The position numbers were made by a program, and so were the translations under genes. Below the pieces are notes generated by a model, which saw only the letters and a program-made list of their open reading frames with translations, did no database searches and was not told the DNA's origin. Shown here piece by piece: positions 42,872 through 51,394 of a DNA stretch of 64,000 nucleotides; the first letter of the stretch is position 1, and the number at the start of each line of letters is the position of its first letter. This DNA is from Leptospira_A soteropolitanensis (GTDB lineage Bacteria > Spirochaetota > Leptospiria > Leptospirales > Leptospiraceae): NCBI RefSeq assembly GCF_026151335.1, contig NZ_JAMQPP010000010.1. One strand, 5' to 3'.

Positions 42872-43208
42872 TCGATTTCGAATCCAATTGGCACACCAAT
42901 TCGAGCGGCTTTCAAATCGAGTGACTTACCCTTTTCACGACCGTGACTGATCGATTTACATGACAATGCCCCTCACTTTCTCAATCCATCCGCTTTTCAA
43001 TTCAGCGGACTTCCTATCATCACAGTTGCCTTTTTCACTGACTTTCTAAATCCATTTGCTCGTGAAAGTGACTGACTTTCCAATTACATTCACTTTCAAT
43101 CGAAACTCGCTTTCCTTTGACACGCAGTCGACTTCGAACCCCACTGGAAAAGGTAACTCACTTACTTTTTTCACTCGCTTTCCAAAGAAACTGAGTTACA
43201 ATCTTTCT
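42872..43208. repeat. Lattice of 20 degenerate 17-nt repeats
   Basis: The spacer can be cut into 20 consecutive units, 18 of exactly 17 nt plus one of 16 (42906-42921) and one of 15 (43024-43038). The best units are TCACTTTCTCAATCCAT (42973), TGACTTTCTAAATCCAT (43039), TGACTTTCCAATTACAT (43073), TCACTTTCAATCGAAAC (43090) and TCGCTTTCCAAAGAAAC (43175). The conserved core is T-S-R-CTTTC at unit positions 1-8, usually with A then C or T at the end. The rest of the 531-bp spacer (42724-42871) holds one similar unit at 42728 and otherwise nothing I recognise. Confidence 0.75.
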
Positions 43209-43210
43209 CC

Positions 43211-44488
43211 GTGATCCAAATCCTTATCAACTCCCTAGCCGGAAAAACAGTTTCGCTTACCCAAAAAACAACCGATTCCCTGCTGAAAGGGGTACAATTC
43301 CTGGTCAAAGGAAGCCTAACGAGCGCAGGTGGAGGATTGGATTTACTCTCCAATGCATTTTTTTACAAACCAGAATGGAGAGAAGCCTTACAGAAAGCAG
43401 GAGTACAGGTCAAAGAAACTGGTCACAAATCAAATGAAAACTTACAAAAGACGATAGAACAAACGAACCAGGCTTTTGAAAAAGCACTCTTCAAAGTAGA
43501 ACTAACCGCAAAACACAGTGATGATATGGTATTTGATAATCGTATGGTATCAAGTGTCCTGGGAAGTTCTCACAATCAAAAATTCAAACTCACAAAGATT
43601 GATATGAGTTTTAGAACGATTGGAAAAGATATTACGGCAAAAGAAACCATTGCAGAATTTAAAGAATCCAAAAAAACAAAATCCGTTCTTTTCCTTCCTG
43701 GATTATTTACAGATGAGACCGTTTGGCAGGAACAAACTGTCGAGTATAAGGAAAGAAAAATTACCTCTCCTGGGCTTGCCACAGAATTACAAGAAAAAGG
43801 ATACTATCCATTTTATTTGAGATACAACCACGGTCTTCCCATCCATGAAAATGGAAAAAAACTAATGCATCTCTTAGATATTTTTTTTAATGAAGACCAA
43901 AACATAAAACCAGACATCATTTGTTATAGTTTAGGTTGTTTAATCTTTCGCTCTTGTTTATATCATGCAAAATTAGAGAACAAAGAATGGGTTCCTCGAT
44001 TTGGGAAAATCATACTGATCGCAGCACCAAACAAAGGTTCGTATTTAGAAAAAATAGGTTTTTGGCTTGGATTTTTGTTTGAAAAAAGTCCCAACGTAGC
44101 ACTCAAAATTATCGGAATGATAGGCAACCTTCGCAGTGATGCCATCAAAGACTTATCCTTCGGACTCATACGCAAAGAAGAAAAAGGGTGGATGGAAACC
44201 ATCTCTGGTTACTTCGGCGAAACCTATTTTGGTGAATTGGACGAGATGGATGTTTACCAAGCTTATGCACTTATGGAAGGAGTAGAAAACCCGTTACAAA
44301 ACTTTCTTGGGGATGGGTTTGTAGAGAAAAAAAGTCTTACCTACTTAACAGATAAGGTATTCACCAGAAAATCAAACCCCGCCTTACGAACACTTGAGCT
44401 AAACAAACAAAATCATTTTTCTATCATTAGCGCAAGGCCCTTAATCCATTGGGTAAAGGAAGTTTTTGGTGTGGCACCGAAGATTTGA
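43211..44488 (+). CDS. Lipase-like alpha/beta hydrolase
   Basis: A 425-aa protein from a GTG at 43211, directly after the 17-nt repeat lattice, with no evident ribosome site. Residues 1-60 form an amphipathic region. The hydrolase core starts SVLFLPGLFTDETVWQ. The nucleophile elbow is ICYSLGCLIF, i.e. Cys-Tyr-Ser-Leu-Gly with Cys in place of the first Gly. A His near the end (NKQNHFSI) could complete the triad. It might be an esterase acting on lipid or PHA-type substrates. No secretion signal is obvious. Confidence 0.65.
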   Translation: MIQILINSLAGKTVSLTQKTTDSLLKGVQFLVKGSLTSAGGGLDLLSNAFFYKPEWREALQKAGVQVKETGHKSNENLQKTIEQTNQAFEKALFKVELTAKHSDDMVFDNRMVSSVLGSSHNQKFKLTKIDMSFRTIGKDITAKETIAEFKESKKTKSVLFLPGLFTDETVWQEQTVEYKERKITSPGLATELQEKGYYPFYLRYNHGLPIHENGKKLMHLLDIFFNEDQNIKPDIICYSLGCLIFRSCLYHAKLENKEWVPRFGKIILIAAPNKGSYLEKIGFWLGFLFEKSPNVALKIIGMIGNLRSDAIKDLSFGLIRKEEKGWMETISGYFGETYFGELDEMDVYQAYALMEGVENPLQNFLGDGFVEKKSLTYLTDKVFTRKSNPALRTLELNKQNHFSIISARPLIHWVKEVFGVAPKI

Positions 44489-44498
44489 TTTTAAGATG

Positions 44499-45458
44499 TT
44501 AGAATGCTAATGATTCCAAATGCAATTTGACCGATTCGGCAAGAGCATTCAAATCATATCCTCCTTCTAAAAAGGAAATCATTCTACCATTGGCGTATGT
44601 ATTAGCTATTTTTAGTGTTTCCTGAGTAAGGATTTCAAATGAGGACGTAGACAAATTCATTCCACCAAGTGGATCGTTTTTATGAGCATCAAAACCAGCG
44701 GAAACCAAAACAAATTCCGGTTGGAATTTTTCCATTTCTCTTTGGATAGAAGGAAAACTAGATAAATATTCGAATTCCCCTGCCCCACGAGCCAAAGGTA
44801 GATTCAGAGTGGTCCCAAGCCCTTTCCTTATACCTCGTTCGGACATAGCTCCTGTTCCCGGATAAAACGGATACTGATGAAGCGAAATAAAATAAACAGT
44901 ATCATCTTCGTAAAACTGGTGTTGTGTGCCATTTCCATGATGGACATCCCAGTCTAAAATCAAAATGCGTTTGATCCCTTTGGATTGTAGATATTTTGCA
45001 GTGATGGCAATATTATTAAAAATACAAAATCCCATTGCATGATCTGCTTCCGCATGATGGCCAGGTGGACGAACCAGTGCCATTCCATTTTTTAAGTTTC
45101 CCAGAAGGACTTCATCCGCTAAATAAAGTCCAGCACCAACGGCAAGACTTGCCGCCGTAAAAGAATGCGAAGAAAAAACGGTATCTCCATCCAAATACCC
45201 TGATCCTTTTTCCTGGCAAGTCTTTCCCACCAAACGAACGTAACTTGGATCATGTATGGAAGAAATTATAGAAAGTGGCGCCTCTATAAAATCTTTTTTC
45301 CAAAGAAAATAATTGGAAGGTAAGTCAGAAAGCTTGTCTAAGATGGATTCTAATCTTCCGTGTGTTTCTGGATGCCCTGAACCTGTATTGTGTTTTAGAA
45401 ATTCCTCATGAAAAGTAATTCCAGTTTTTAATGATTCCATCGGCACTCGAGTTGTCAT
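44499..45458 (-). CDS. Histone deacetylase-family protein (class II-like)
   Basis: A 319-aa zinc amidohydrolase of the HDAC/AcuC/APAH superfamily. Metal and catalytic motifs are complete: ALVRPPGHHAEADHAMGFCIFNN, LDWDVHHGNGTQ and SAGFDAHKNDPLGG, with the terminal LEGGYDL. The Gly-His-His and Asp-x-Asp-x-His-His pattern resembles class II and acetylpolyamine enzymes. It starts at an ATG directly after the preceding stop (TAAATG). The substrate could be acetylated protein, polyamine or small amides. A different-class homologue lies at 59190. Confidence 0.88.
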   Translation of the reverse strand: MTTRVPMESLKTGITFHEEFLKHNTGSGHPETHGRLESILDKLSDLPSNYFLWKKDFIEAPLSIISSIHDPSYVRLVGKTCQEKGSGYLDGDTVFSSHSFTAASLAVGAGLYLADEVLLGNLKNGMALVRPPGHHAEADHAMGFCIFNNIAITAKYLQSKGIKRILILDWDVHHGNGTQHQFYEDDTVYFISLHQYPFYPGTGAMSERGIRKGLGTTLNLPLARGAGEFEYLSSFPSIQREMEKFQPEFVLVSAGFDAHKNDPLGGMNLSTSSFEILTQETLKIANTYANGRMISFLEGGYDLNALAESVKLHLESLAF

Positions 45459-46022
45459 TTACTGAAATAACATAAACCGTTCGATAAATACAATCATCTC
45501 CACAATCTCTAGGATGATACGATCGATTTGTTTAGTAATTTGAACTTTTTCCTCCGAGGAAATAACTTTGTCCATTCCCGCATTCCCATAAATTGCATAG
45601 AAGGTCTTGATATCTGTAGAAAAGGATGAATTAAACCATTCTTTGAAGGTCCGTTGTTTCATTTTGTATTCTGGTTTGATCGATCCAGTCAGTTCCCAAA
45701 CAGAACCTTCGGTAAACCGCAATCTGATTTCAAATAAACCTCGGTCCTTTCGAATATAGGTTTCTTCGTCAATTGGTGAAAAATCAATCTTACGCAACAT
45801 AACAAGTACTAGTAAAATACTTTCTAAAAATTCAATGAGGTTTTTCTTTTCGGATCCGCTAATTTTGGAATCGTCACCAAGATGTTGTAAATAGGATTCC
45901 CCCATTCCTTGGAAAAGACGTGAAACTTCCACCATTCGGTCTTTAAAACTCTTTGGATCCGATAATTCTTCAGGAAACCTTCCGTAAGATTTTAAATTGA
46001 AGTCGTTGGAAATTTCTAACAT
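45459..46022 (-). CDS. Conserved-looking hypothetical protein
   Basis: Not recognised. From the ATG at 46022 it has 187 aa, is cytoplasmic, mostly helical and acidic in its first half. A hydrophobic helix (FLESILLVLVMLRKIDF) follows near residue 70, and a helical C-terminus (QIDRIILEIVEMIVFIERFML). An in-frame TTG at 46028 is possible. Its stop abuts the start of the deacetylase, so the two are co-expressed and may act together. Confidence 0.6.
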   Translation of the reverse strand: MLEISNDFNLKSYGRFPEELSDPKSFKDRMVEVSRLFQGMGESYLQHLGDDSKISGSEKKNLIEFLESILLVLVMLRKIDFSPIDEETYIRKDRGLFEIRLRFTEGSVWELTGSIKPEYKMKQRTFKEWFNSSFSTDIKTFYAIYGNAGMDKVISSEEKVQITKQIDRIILEIVEMIVFIERFMLFQ

Positions 46023-46108
46023 GCCCAAATTTTCTTAAAGCCAGTCATTTTCGTCAATCGATTCGATTTGAATTTTCAGAACCAACCCAAATTCTTGTCA
46101 TTACTACC

Positions 46109-47065
46109 ATGAAACAGGCAACTTTTTTCCTCCTACTTTTTGTCTTATTATCCTGCCAGTCAGCATCCAAAACGGAAAGACGGCAAAATGCAGATTCCTC
46201 AGGGATCACTCCTGATTTTATTGAAGGTCTCTATATTAATACCAAAACCATCCGCGATAAAAAAAGATGGAGTCTATTATTCCAAGGGATGAAAGAAGCA
46301 GGGATGAATACTGCTGTTGTGGATATGCAACCTTTTCCTCCCACGCCGGAGCAAGTAGCAGAAGCCAAAGCTCTCGGCTTTTATATGGTGGCAAGGGTGG
46401 TTAATTTTGAAGGTGGGCTTACAGAAAAAACACCTAACACTAATCTAATGGCATCCATACAAAAATCAATTCGAAAAGCCTGTGAATTAGGTTTTCCAGA
46501 AATCCAATTGGATTATATACGATATGCAGATGGTGGCACTAACTTTAGTATGAGTTATGAAAAACGTTATGAGTCCATTCTCGGAATCATCAAAGATCAT
46601 AAAGAAAAAACCAAAGACAGTTGTTCCAAGGACACACGTTGGACAGCTGATGTATTTGGAAGAGTTCCTTTTATTGAAAACGATGTGATTGGCCAAAAAG
46701 TTGAACCGTTTAGTGAAGAATTGAACGGGCTATATCCAATGTTATATCCATCTCATTTTTATGGATTAACCAAAAGAGTGGCAGACCCTTATGGAACCAT
46801 TAAAGACGGTCTTGATCTCACTGTCAAACGTGCAAAACAAGGAACCAAAGCGATTGCTTGGGTACAGGGATTTAATATGATGGTGGGTCCAAGTAAATTA
46901 ACTTACACAGACTATATCAAAGTACAAATGCAAGGTGCTAAAGATTCTTTAGGACATGGATTTATTGTTTGGAACGCAGGAAACGAGTATTTCGAAACCA
47001 TGAAAGCCTATGAAAAATATAAGTCGGAACCGTCTCCGAGTAACCAGGAGATTACCAAAAACTAA
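46109..47065 (+). CDS. DUF4015-type (putative glycoside hydrolase) lipoprotein
   Basis: A 318-aa lipoprotein with signal peptide and lipobox VLLSCQS. The mature part is a TIM-barrel-like domain. It has GLYINTKTIRDKKRWSLLFQGMKEAGMNTAVVDMQ at its start and GFPEIQLDYIRYAD in the middle. The latter matches the FDEIQFDYIRFP motif of DUF4015 'putative glycosyl hydrolase' proteins, with AWVQGFN near the end. The substrate is unknown; an envelope polysaccharide role is inferred from location and fold. Confidence 0.8.
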   Translation: MKQATFFLLLFVLLSCQSASKTERRQNADSSGITPDFIEGLYINTKTIRDKKRWSLLFQGMKEAGMNTAVVDMQPFPPTPEQVAEAKALGFYMVARVVNFEGGLTEKTPNTNLMASIQKSIRKACELGFPEIQLDYIRYADGGTNFSMSYEKRYESILGIIKDHKEKTKDSCSKDTRWTADVFGRVPFIENDVIGQKVEPFSEELNGLYPMLYPSHFYGLTKRVADPYGTIKDGLDLTVKRAKQGTKAIAWVQGFNMMVGPSKLTYTDYIKVQMQGAKDSLGHGFIVWNAGNEYFETMKAYEKYKSEPSPSNQEITKN

Positions 47066-47094
47066 AATTACGCTTAGGTGATTGGTGGAAAGAA

Positions 47095-47118
47095 AAGCGG
47101 GAATTTACTTTCCCGCTT
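47095..47118. terminator. Bidirectional terminator overlapping the foldase stop codon
   Basis: AAGCGGGAA (47095-47103) pairs with TTCCCGCTT (47110-47118) around a 6-nt loop that contains part of the foldase stop codon. It has T-rich flanks on both strands, between convergent genes. Confidence 0.75.
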
Positions 47119-48127
47119 CTTCAATATTTTTACGCCTGATATATGCATCCGCTTCTTCTTCCGAACCCAAGGCCTGAATCCGTAATTCTTTTAGTTTCTT
47201 TTCTTTTTCGCTAGCAGAAAGATTCGGATTCTCTTTTAAAAATTCTTTTTCTTTAGATTCATACTTTGCAATCGATTCATGAAATTTTGTTTCTTTGACT
47301 CTCTCCTCAGACAAACTCGCAGCACGTTCTTTTCCAAAATATTTGGTTTCAATCTTATTAAGATATTTTTCTCTTTCTTTAGGATCGGTAATGGCACTAA
47401 GCTCTTTATCACGAAGACTCATTTCCAATTGGTAATGATCATATTTATCTTCTCGAGAAACTAAAGCATCGTAATAAGCACCATATGTTTTTCTTTTTAG
47501 TTCCTCGTATTGTTTTACACGTTGGTCTGCAGGTAAATTGGCTGATTGTTTGATAAAGTTTTGTGTTCCTTCCAAAAATGAAACTTGCGATTCTTCCATT
47601 CCAAACACTAAGTCTGCTTTATCTCCAAGAACATCTCTTCTTTTTGCTTTGATCTTTTCATACAGTTCCACAAAAGGTAAATCCGTTGGCTGTTCCCATC
47701 TTCGGTATTCATCTTCATATCGAAAGTAGGAAGTAAAAAGGTCTTTTACTTTTTCTTTATCAGGTGATTCATATTCCGAATCAAGATAGGCGAGGATGGT
47801 TGCATTGCACTGGTCAGGTGTATATTCTGCCTTACATTTACGACGCAAAGCCCAAACTTCCCAGACAAAGTTGACCTTTCCAGTTCTCAAATCTTCTAAT
47901 AACTCTAAATAAGGTTTGGTTCTATCTTCTCTAAATGGAGAAATTGCCTCGTCCCAAAATCCCTCCCCCGTTCCGAGAGGTGAAATTCGATCCTTAGCCA
48001 TTTGTTCTTCAGGAGTTAAGGACTGGTTCAAATGATTAACAACTGTATCTTTTTTTAAAAAATAAAGTAAACCCAAGAAAAATATAAGAAATATAACTAC
48101 TATAATGATAATTTTTTTAAAATCCAT
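47105..48127 (-). CDS. Lipase-specific foldase (lipase chaperone)
   Basis: A 340-aa membrane-anchored periplasmic chaperone of the Lif/LimK family. The N-terminal anchor is IIIIVVIFLIFFLGLLYFL; the rest is a long all-helical domain. Family-like features are the region around SPLGTGEGFWDEAISPFR and a repeat-like LFG motif: LVFGMEESQVSFLEG, TKYFGKERAASLSEE and QALGSEEEADAY. The start ATG at 48127 sits before the anchor; an earlier in-frame start at 48268 would overlap the lipase gene. It lies 98 bp downstream of a lipase of the class that needs such a foldase. Confidence 0.8.
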   Translation of the reverse strand: MDFKKIIIIVVIFLIFFLGLLYFLKKDTVVNHLNQSLTPEEQMAKDRISPLGTGEGFWDEAISPFREDRTKPYLELLEDLRTGKVNFVWEVWALRRKCKAEYTPDQCNATILAYLDSEYESPDKEKVKDLFTSYFRYEDEYRRWEQPTDLPFVELYEKIKAKRRDVLGDKADLVFGMEESQVSFLEGTQNFIKQSANLPADQRVKQYEELKRKTYGAYYDALVSREDKYDHYQLEMSLRDKELSAITDPKEREKYLNKIETKYFGKERAASLSEERVKETKFHESIAKYESKEKEFLKENPNLSASEKEKKLKELRIQALGSEEEADAYIRRKNIEEAGK

Positions 48128-48184
48128 TCTGATTGTATAAAAACCTAATTTGGAACTTATGTTTAGAAGATAATTAGAAATAAA

Positions 48185-48209
48185 AAAGCCGGACTTGGCA
48201 TCCGGCTTT
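48185..48209 (-). terminator. Terminator between lipase and foldase genes
   Basis: AAAGCCGGA (48185-48193) pairs with TCCGGCTTT (48201-48209). On the minus strand the stem is followed by a T6 run, so transcripts from the lipase gene should end partly here before reaching the foldase. Confidence 0.8.
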
Positions 48210-48225
48210 GAATGTTTGGTTTTTA

Positions 48226-49137
48226 TTATAAACCAGCTTTTGCGTTCTTTGCGATGTTTAAGTACCAACCTTGCACATCAAAATAGTTTTGTCCGCTCCA
48301 AGCCAAGTTTGTTGCTTGTAAGTGGTCAATTCCTGTTGCAAACCAATAAGAAGAAGGTGTTCCTTTCCAAGCACCCCATTTTTGGGAGTTCAATGGAACC
48401 ACACCATCGTTACCACCACCTAAACCATAGTATAGACCACCGGCCCAAGTAATTGGATGAGTGAGTGCCATAATTGGGTGTTGGATGAGGTCAGCCCAAG
48501 CCATTTCACTACCATAGGAATAGTATTTAATTCCAGATTTGTTTGGGGAATTTGTGTTAAATGTTTTCACATAACTTACAGTTAACGATTTTCCCATAGC
48601 AATTACATCTTGTGGGCGACCATCGCGATAAACTAATTTTGCGAGTAAACTAAGTGCTGAATTGGCAAATGGTTGTAACCAACCAGGAATGGCGGCAAGA
48701 ACGATATCTGCCATTGGTGCTCCTTGGTGAAGGGAGTTGATGGTAGTTACAGTTTGTGTCTTTCCAGAAAACCCTAAATTGGATACCATATAACGAATGA
48801 CAAGTCCCCCTTGGCTATGACCCATCAAATGGACCTTAGAACAACCGTTTGCTGTCATCCAAGTGGAAACTGCTGATTGGATTTGGCTTGCACGAGTGGG
48901 AATGGAATTAGTAGCAGAACTTCCCGGAGTAGTTACTTTTGCACCTTGGCTACGAAGATAACCGTCAAGGCCTCCCCAATACTTTACAAGTCCACCAGCA
49001 AGCCCTTGGGTATCATCAAATCCGAGGATTCCATGAACTAGTGCAATGCACTGACCATCAAGAGGACCGGCAAACAGACCGGAGGTGGGAACGGAGAGGA
49101 GGGTCGCTAAAACCCCAATCAAGATTTTCTTTTTCAT
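48226..49137 (-). CDS. Secreted triacylglycerol lipase (Pseudomonas type I)
   Basis: A 303-aa secreted lipase with an N-terminal signal peptide (MKKKILIGVLATLLSVPTSG, cleavage after LFA). The oxyanion region is ALVHGILGFDD. The nucleophile elbow is VHLMGHSQGGLVIRY, and INSLHQGAPMADIV follows. The Asp and His are likely in GGGNDGVVPL and TGIDHLQATN. Lipases of this class fold only with a membrane foldase, and the matching gene lies next on the same strand. The ATG at 49137 follows AGGTGA. Confidence 0.9.
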   Translation of the reverse strand: MKKKILIGVLATLLSVPTSGLFAGPLDGQCIALVHGILGFDDTQGLAGGLVKYWGGLDGYLRSQGAKVTTPGSSATNSIPTRASQIQSAVSTWMTANGCSKVHLMGHSQGGLVIRYMVSNLGFSGKTQTVTTINSLHQGAPMADIVLAAIPGWLQPFANSALSLLAKLVYRDGRPQDVIAMGKSLTVSYVKTFNTNSPNKSGIKYYSYGSEMAWADLIQHPIMALTHPITWAGGLYYGLGGGNDGVVPLNSQKWGAWKGTPSSYWFATGIDHLQATNLAWSGQNYFDVQGWYLNIAKNAKAGL

Positions 49138-49169
49138 ATTTCACCTGAACTTTCTTTGTTTTTACAATA

Positions 49170-49198
49170 TAAATGCACAGGATTGACATCAGTCAATA
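49170..49198 (-). promoter_or_regulatory. Putative promoter with inverted repeat upstream of lipase
   Basis: On the minus strand TTGACT (49198-49193), 17 nt, then TTTATA (49175-49170). The -35 lies within the inverted repeat TTGACATCAGTCAA (49185-49198), a possible operator. The rest of the 197-bp spacer shows nothing else. Confidence 0.5.
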
Positions 49199-49334
49199 AC
49201 TTATGGCAAATTTAGGTCAAATGTTTCGAAACGATGTTCATAACTAACGCCGTAAGTTCGGGAATTGTGAGCCAGGATTTGCCATTCGAAGGAGAGATTG
49301 TTTGATTTTTAAAGAGGCCGATTCGTTTGAAGGA

Positions 49335-50702
49335 TTAGAAACCTAACTCTTGTAAGTGTTTGACTGGAGTGAGTTCCAAAGAAGGAAAAAGCCCATCCAC
49401 TTCTTTAAAATTTCCCTGTGGGATGTAGACCTTGGAAATACCGATACCTGCTAGTTCTTTGAGTCGTAGGTTGATCTGTCCCACACTCCTCACCTCGCCA
49501 GAAAGTCCCACTTCCCCAAGAAATCCCATTTCTCTGGAAACCGGTTTGTCTTTAAATGAAGAAGAAATGGAAGCAACAATGGCTAAGTCAAGACTTGGTT
49601 CATCAATACTAAGTCCACCAGCAAGATTGCTAAAGATATCAGATTCGGATAAAGGAAATCCTAAATATTTTTCAATGACAGCAGATAGTAAAATCACACG
49701 ACGATTGTCTAGACCTTCTGCCATTCGCCTTGCTTGGCCATAAGAAGATTTGGTCACTAATGCTTGTACTTCGACGCTAATTGCCCGAGAACCTTCCATA
49801 ACAGAAGATAAAACACTGCCTGACCTTTCTTCTGACTCGGGGGAAATGAACAAACGATGACGGTCGAGTACTTGTTTGAGTCCACCCGATACCATTTCAA
49901 AAATGGCAGTATCCCCTACCGCACCAAATCTGTTTTTGACAGCACGAAGGATACGGTAATAGTTAAACCGGTCCCCTTCAAAATACAAAACTGTATCTAC
50001 CAAATGTTCTAAAACTTTGGGGCCTGCAATTTGACCTTCTTTGGTAATATGACCAATGAGAAAAATTGGAACTGAAGTACGTTTGGCGGTTTCTAAAAAG
50101 ATTTGTGAAGACTCTCTCAGTTGAGTGATGGTTCCTGCTTGGTTCACTAAACTTTCTTTGAGAATGGTTTGAATGGAATCAATAAAAACTACTTTAGGAT
50201 GTAAATCCGAAATCATTTGTGAAATATTTTCTGCATATACTTCAGATGATAACAGAATATTTTCCGAGGTGACTCCCATTCGTTTGGCGCGTAAACCAAT
50301 TTGCGAAGCGGACTCTTCACCAGAAATATACAAAACCTTCCCATCCGCTGCAATGTTTTTGGCTATTTCTAAAACGAGAGTGGATTTTCCCACTCCTGGT
50401 TCTCCTCCAACTAACACCAAACTACCAGGGACAATCCCACCACCAAGAACCAAATCCAATTCGCTAAAACCAGAAGAAGTGCGAACATGGGCATCACTCA
50501 CCACAGAGCCTATGGATTTAGGATCGGTGTATTTTCTATCTTTTGGTTTTTGAGAAACGGGAGAATCAAATCTCCCGGAAGAAGTATTTGTGACTTCTTC
50601 GATTTGGTTCCATTCCCCACAAGAAGGACATTTTCCAGCCCAACGAACAAAACTATCCCCGCAGGACTTACATTGGTATTGGGGAAGTTGTTTTTTTGCC
50701 AT
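49335..50702 (-). CDS. radA: DNA repair protein RadA
   Basis: A RecA-like, Lon-like recombination helper, 455 aa. It has an N-terminal zinc finger (CKSCGDSFVRWAGKCPSCGEWN), the Walker A motif VGGEPGVGKSTLVLEI, Walker B VVFIDSIQ, the RadA-specific KNRFGAVGD, and a C-terminal Lon-protease-like domain (DLAIVASISSSFKDKPV). Its ATG overlaps the stop of the upstream exonuclease gene by one base (TGATG). Confidence 0.97.
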   Translation of the reverse strand: MAKKQLPQYQCKSCGDSFVRWAGKCPSCGEWNQIEEVTNTSSGRFDSPVSQKPKDRKYTDPKSIGSVVSDAHVRTSSGFSELDLVLGGGIVPGSLVLVGGEPGVGKSTLVLEIAKNIAADGKVLYISGEESASQIGLRAKRMGVTSENILLSSEVYAENISQMISDLHPKVVFIDSIQTILKESLVNQAGTITQLRESSQIFLETAKRTSVPIFLIGHITKEGQIAGPKVLEHLVDTVLYFEGDRFNYYRILRAVKNRFGAVGDTAIFEMVSGGLKQVLDRHRLFISPESEERSGSVLSSVMEGSRAISVEVQALVTKSSYGQARRMAEGLDNRRVILLSAVIEKYLGFPLSESDIFSNLAGGLSIDEPSLDLAIVASISSSFKDKPVSREMGFLGEVGLSGEVRSVGQINLRLKELAGIGISKVYIPQGNFKEVDGLFPSLELTPVKHLQELGF

Positions 50703-51340
50703 CAGTGTTCGAAAAGATTAGGTACTTCCAAAAGATCCAGTTCCACTTGGGTTTCCAAAAAGGCAAAACAACGTTCCGCTAAGGCAAACCTATTTTCCCT
50801 GATCATCATCTCAGTAAGGATGGATTCAAGTGCAATTAAAAACCGAACATCAGTGGATGCATAATCGACTTGGTCTTTGGTGAGGATTTTTTTCCCCCAA
50901 TCAGAACTTTGATTTTTTTTATCAATGTTTTCTTCAAAAAATTCACGGATTAGTTCTTTTAACCCATGTTTGTCGGTATAAGTTCGAGCAAGTTTACTTC
51001 CGATTTTGGTGCAAAAAACATTTTGAACTTTGATTCCTAGTCTTGCCCTAAGGAAGGTCATATCCATTCTTGCAAAATGAAAGATCTTTGTAATATCTTT
51101 GGATTCAAATAATTTTTGGATATGCGGAGCTTCGGTTTGCCCAGGAAGAATTTGAACGAGTGCGACTTTATTTTTGGAATCGGAAATTTGTACGACACAA
51201 AGTCTATCCCGTCTGGGATTGAGCCCCATCATTTCACAATCCACAGCCAACCTGTCATCCTTTTTGAAGGCGTCAAAGAAATCTTCGTTCAGATCTCCCT
51301 GGAGGACGACTGGTTTTATAGTTGAACGTTTTTGGGTCAT
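50702..51340 (-). CDS. RNase D-like 3'-5' exonuclease (DEDDy)
   Basis: A 212-aa exonuclease domain: ExoI motif RLAVDCEMMGLNPRRDRLCVVQIS (Asp, Glu), ExoII motif FHFARMDMTFL, ExoIII motif VDYASTDVRFLIAL with Tyr and Asp. The C-terminal HRDC domains of full RNase D are absent, so it is a short stand-alone form, likely acting on RNA 3' ends. It is coupled to radA by a one-base stop/start overlap. Confidence 0.88.
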   Translation of the reverse strand: MTQKRSTIKPVVLQGDLNEDFFDAFKKDDRLAVDCEMMGLNPRRDRLCVVQISDSKNKVALVQILPGQTEAPHIQKLFESKDITKIFHFARMDMTFLRARLGIKVQNVFCTKIGSKLARTYTDKHGLKELIREFFEENIDKKNQSSDWGKKILTKDQVDYASTDVRFLIALESILTEMMIRENRFALAERCFAFLETQVELDLLEVPNLFEH

Positions 51341-51394
51341 AATGGCTTACTATGGAAACCACCCTATCAAAATCATCAAATAGATTTTTCCAAG

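Noticed and set aside
42872..43140. tRNA-like T-loop strings (TTTCGAATCC, CTTCGAACCCC)
   Set aside because: No acceptor, D or anticodon stems can be paired around them; they are part of the 17-nt lattice.
42872..43208. CRISPR array
   Set aside because: The repeated part is only about 8 nt in a 17-nt period and is degenerate; there are no 23-40 nt identical repeats and no cas genes.
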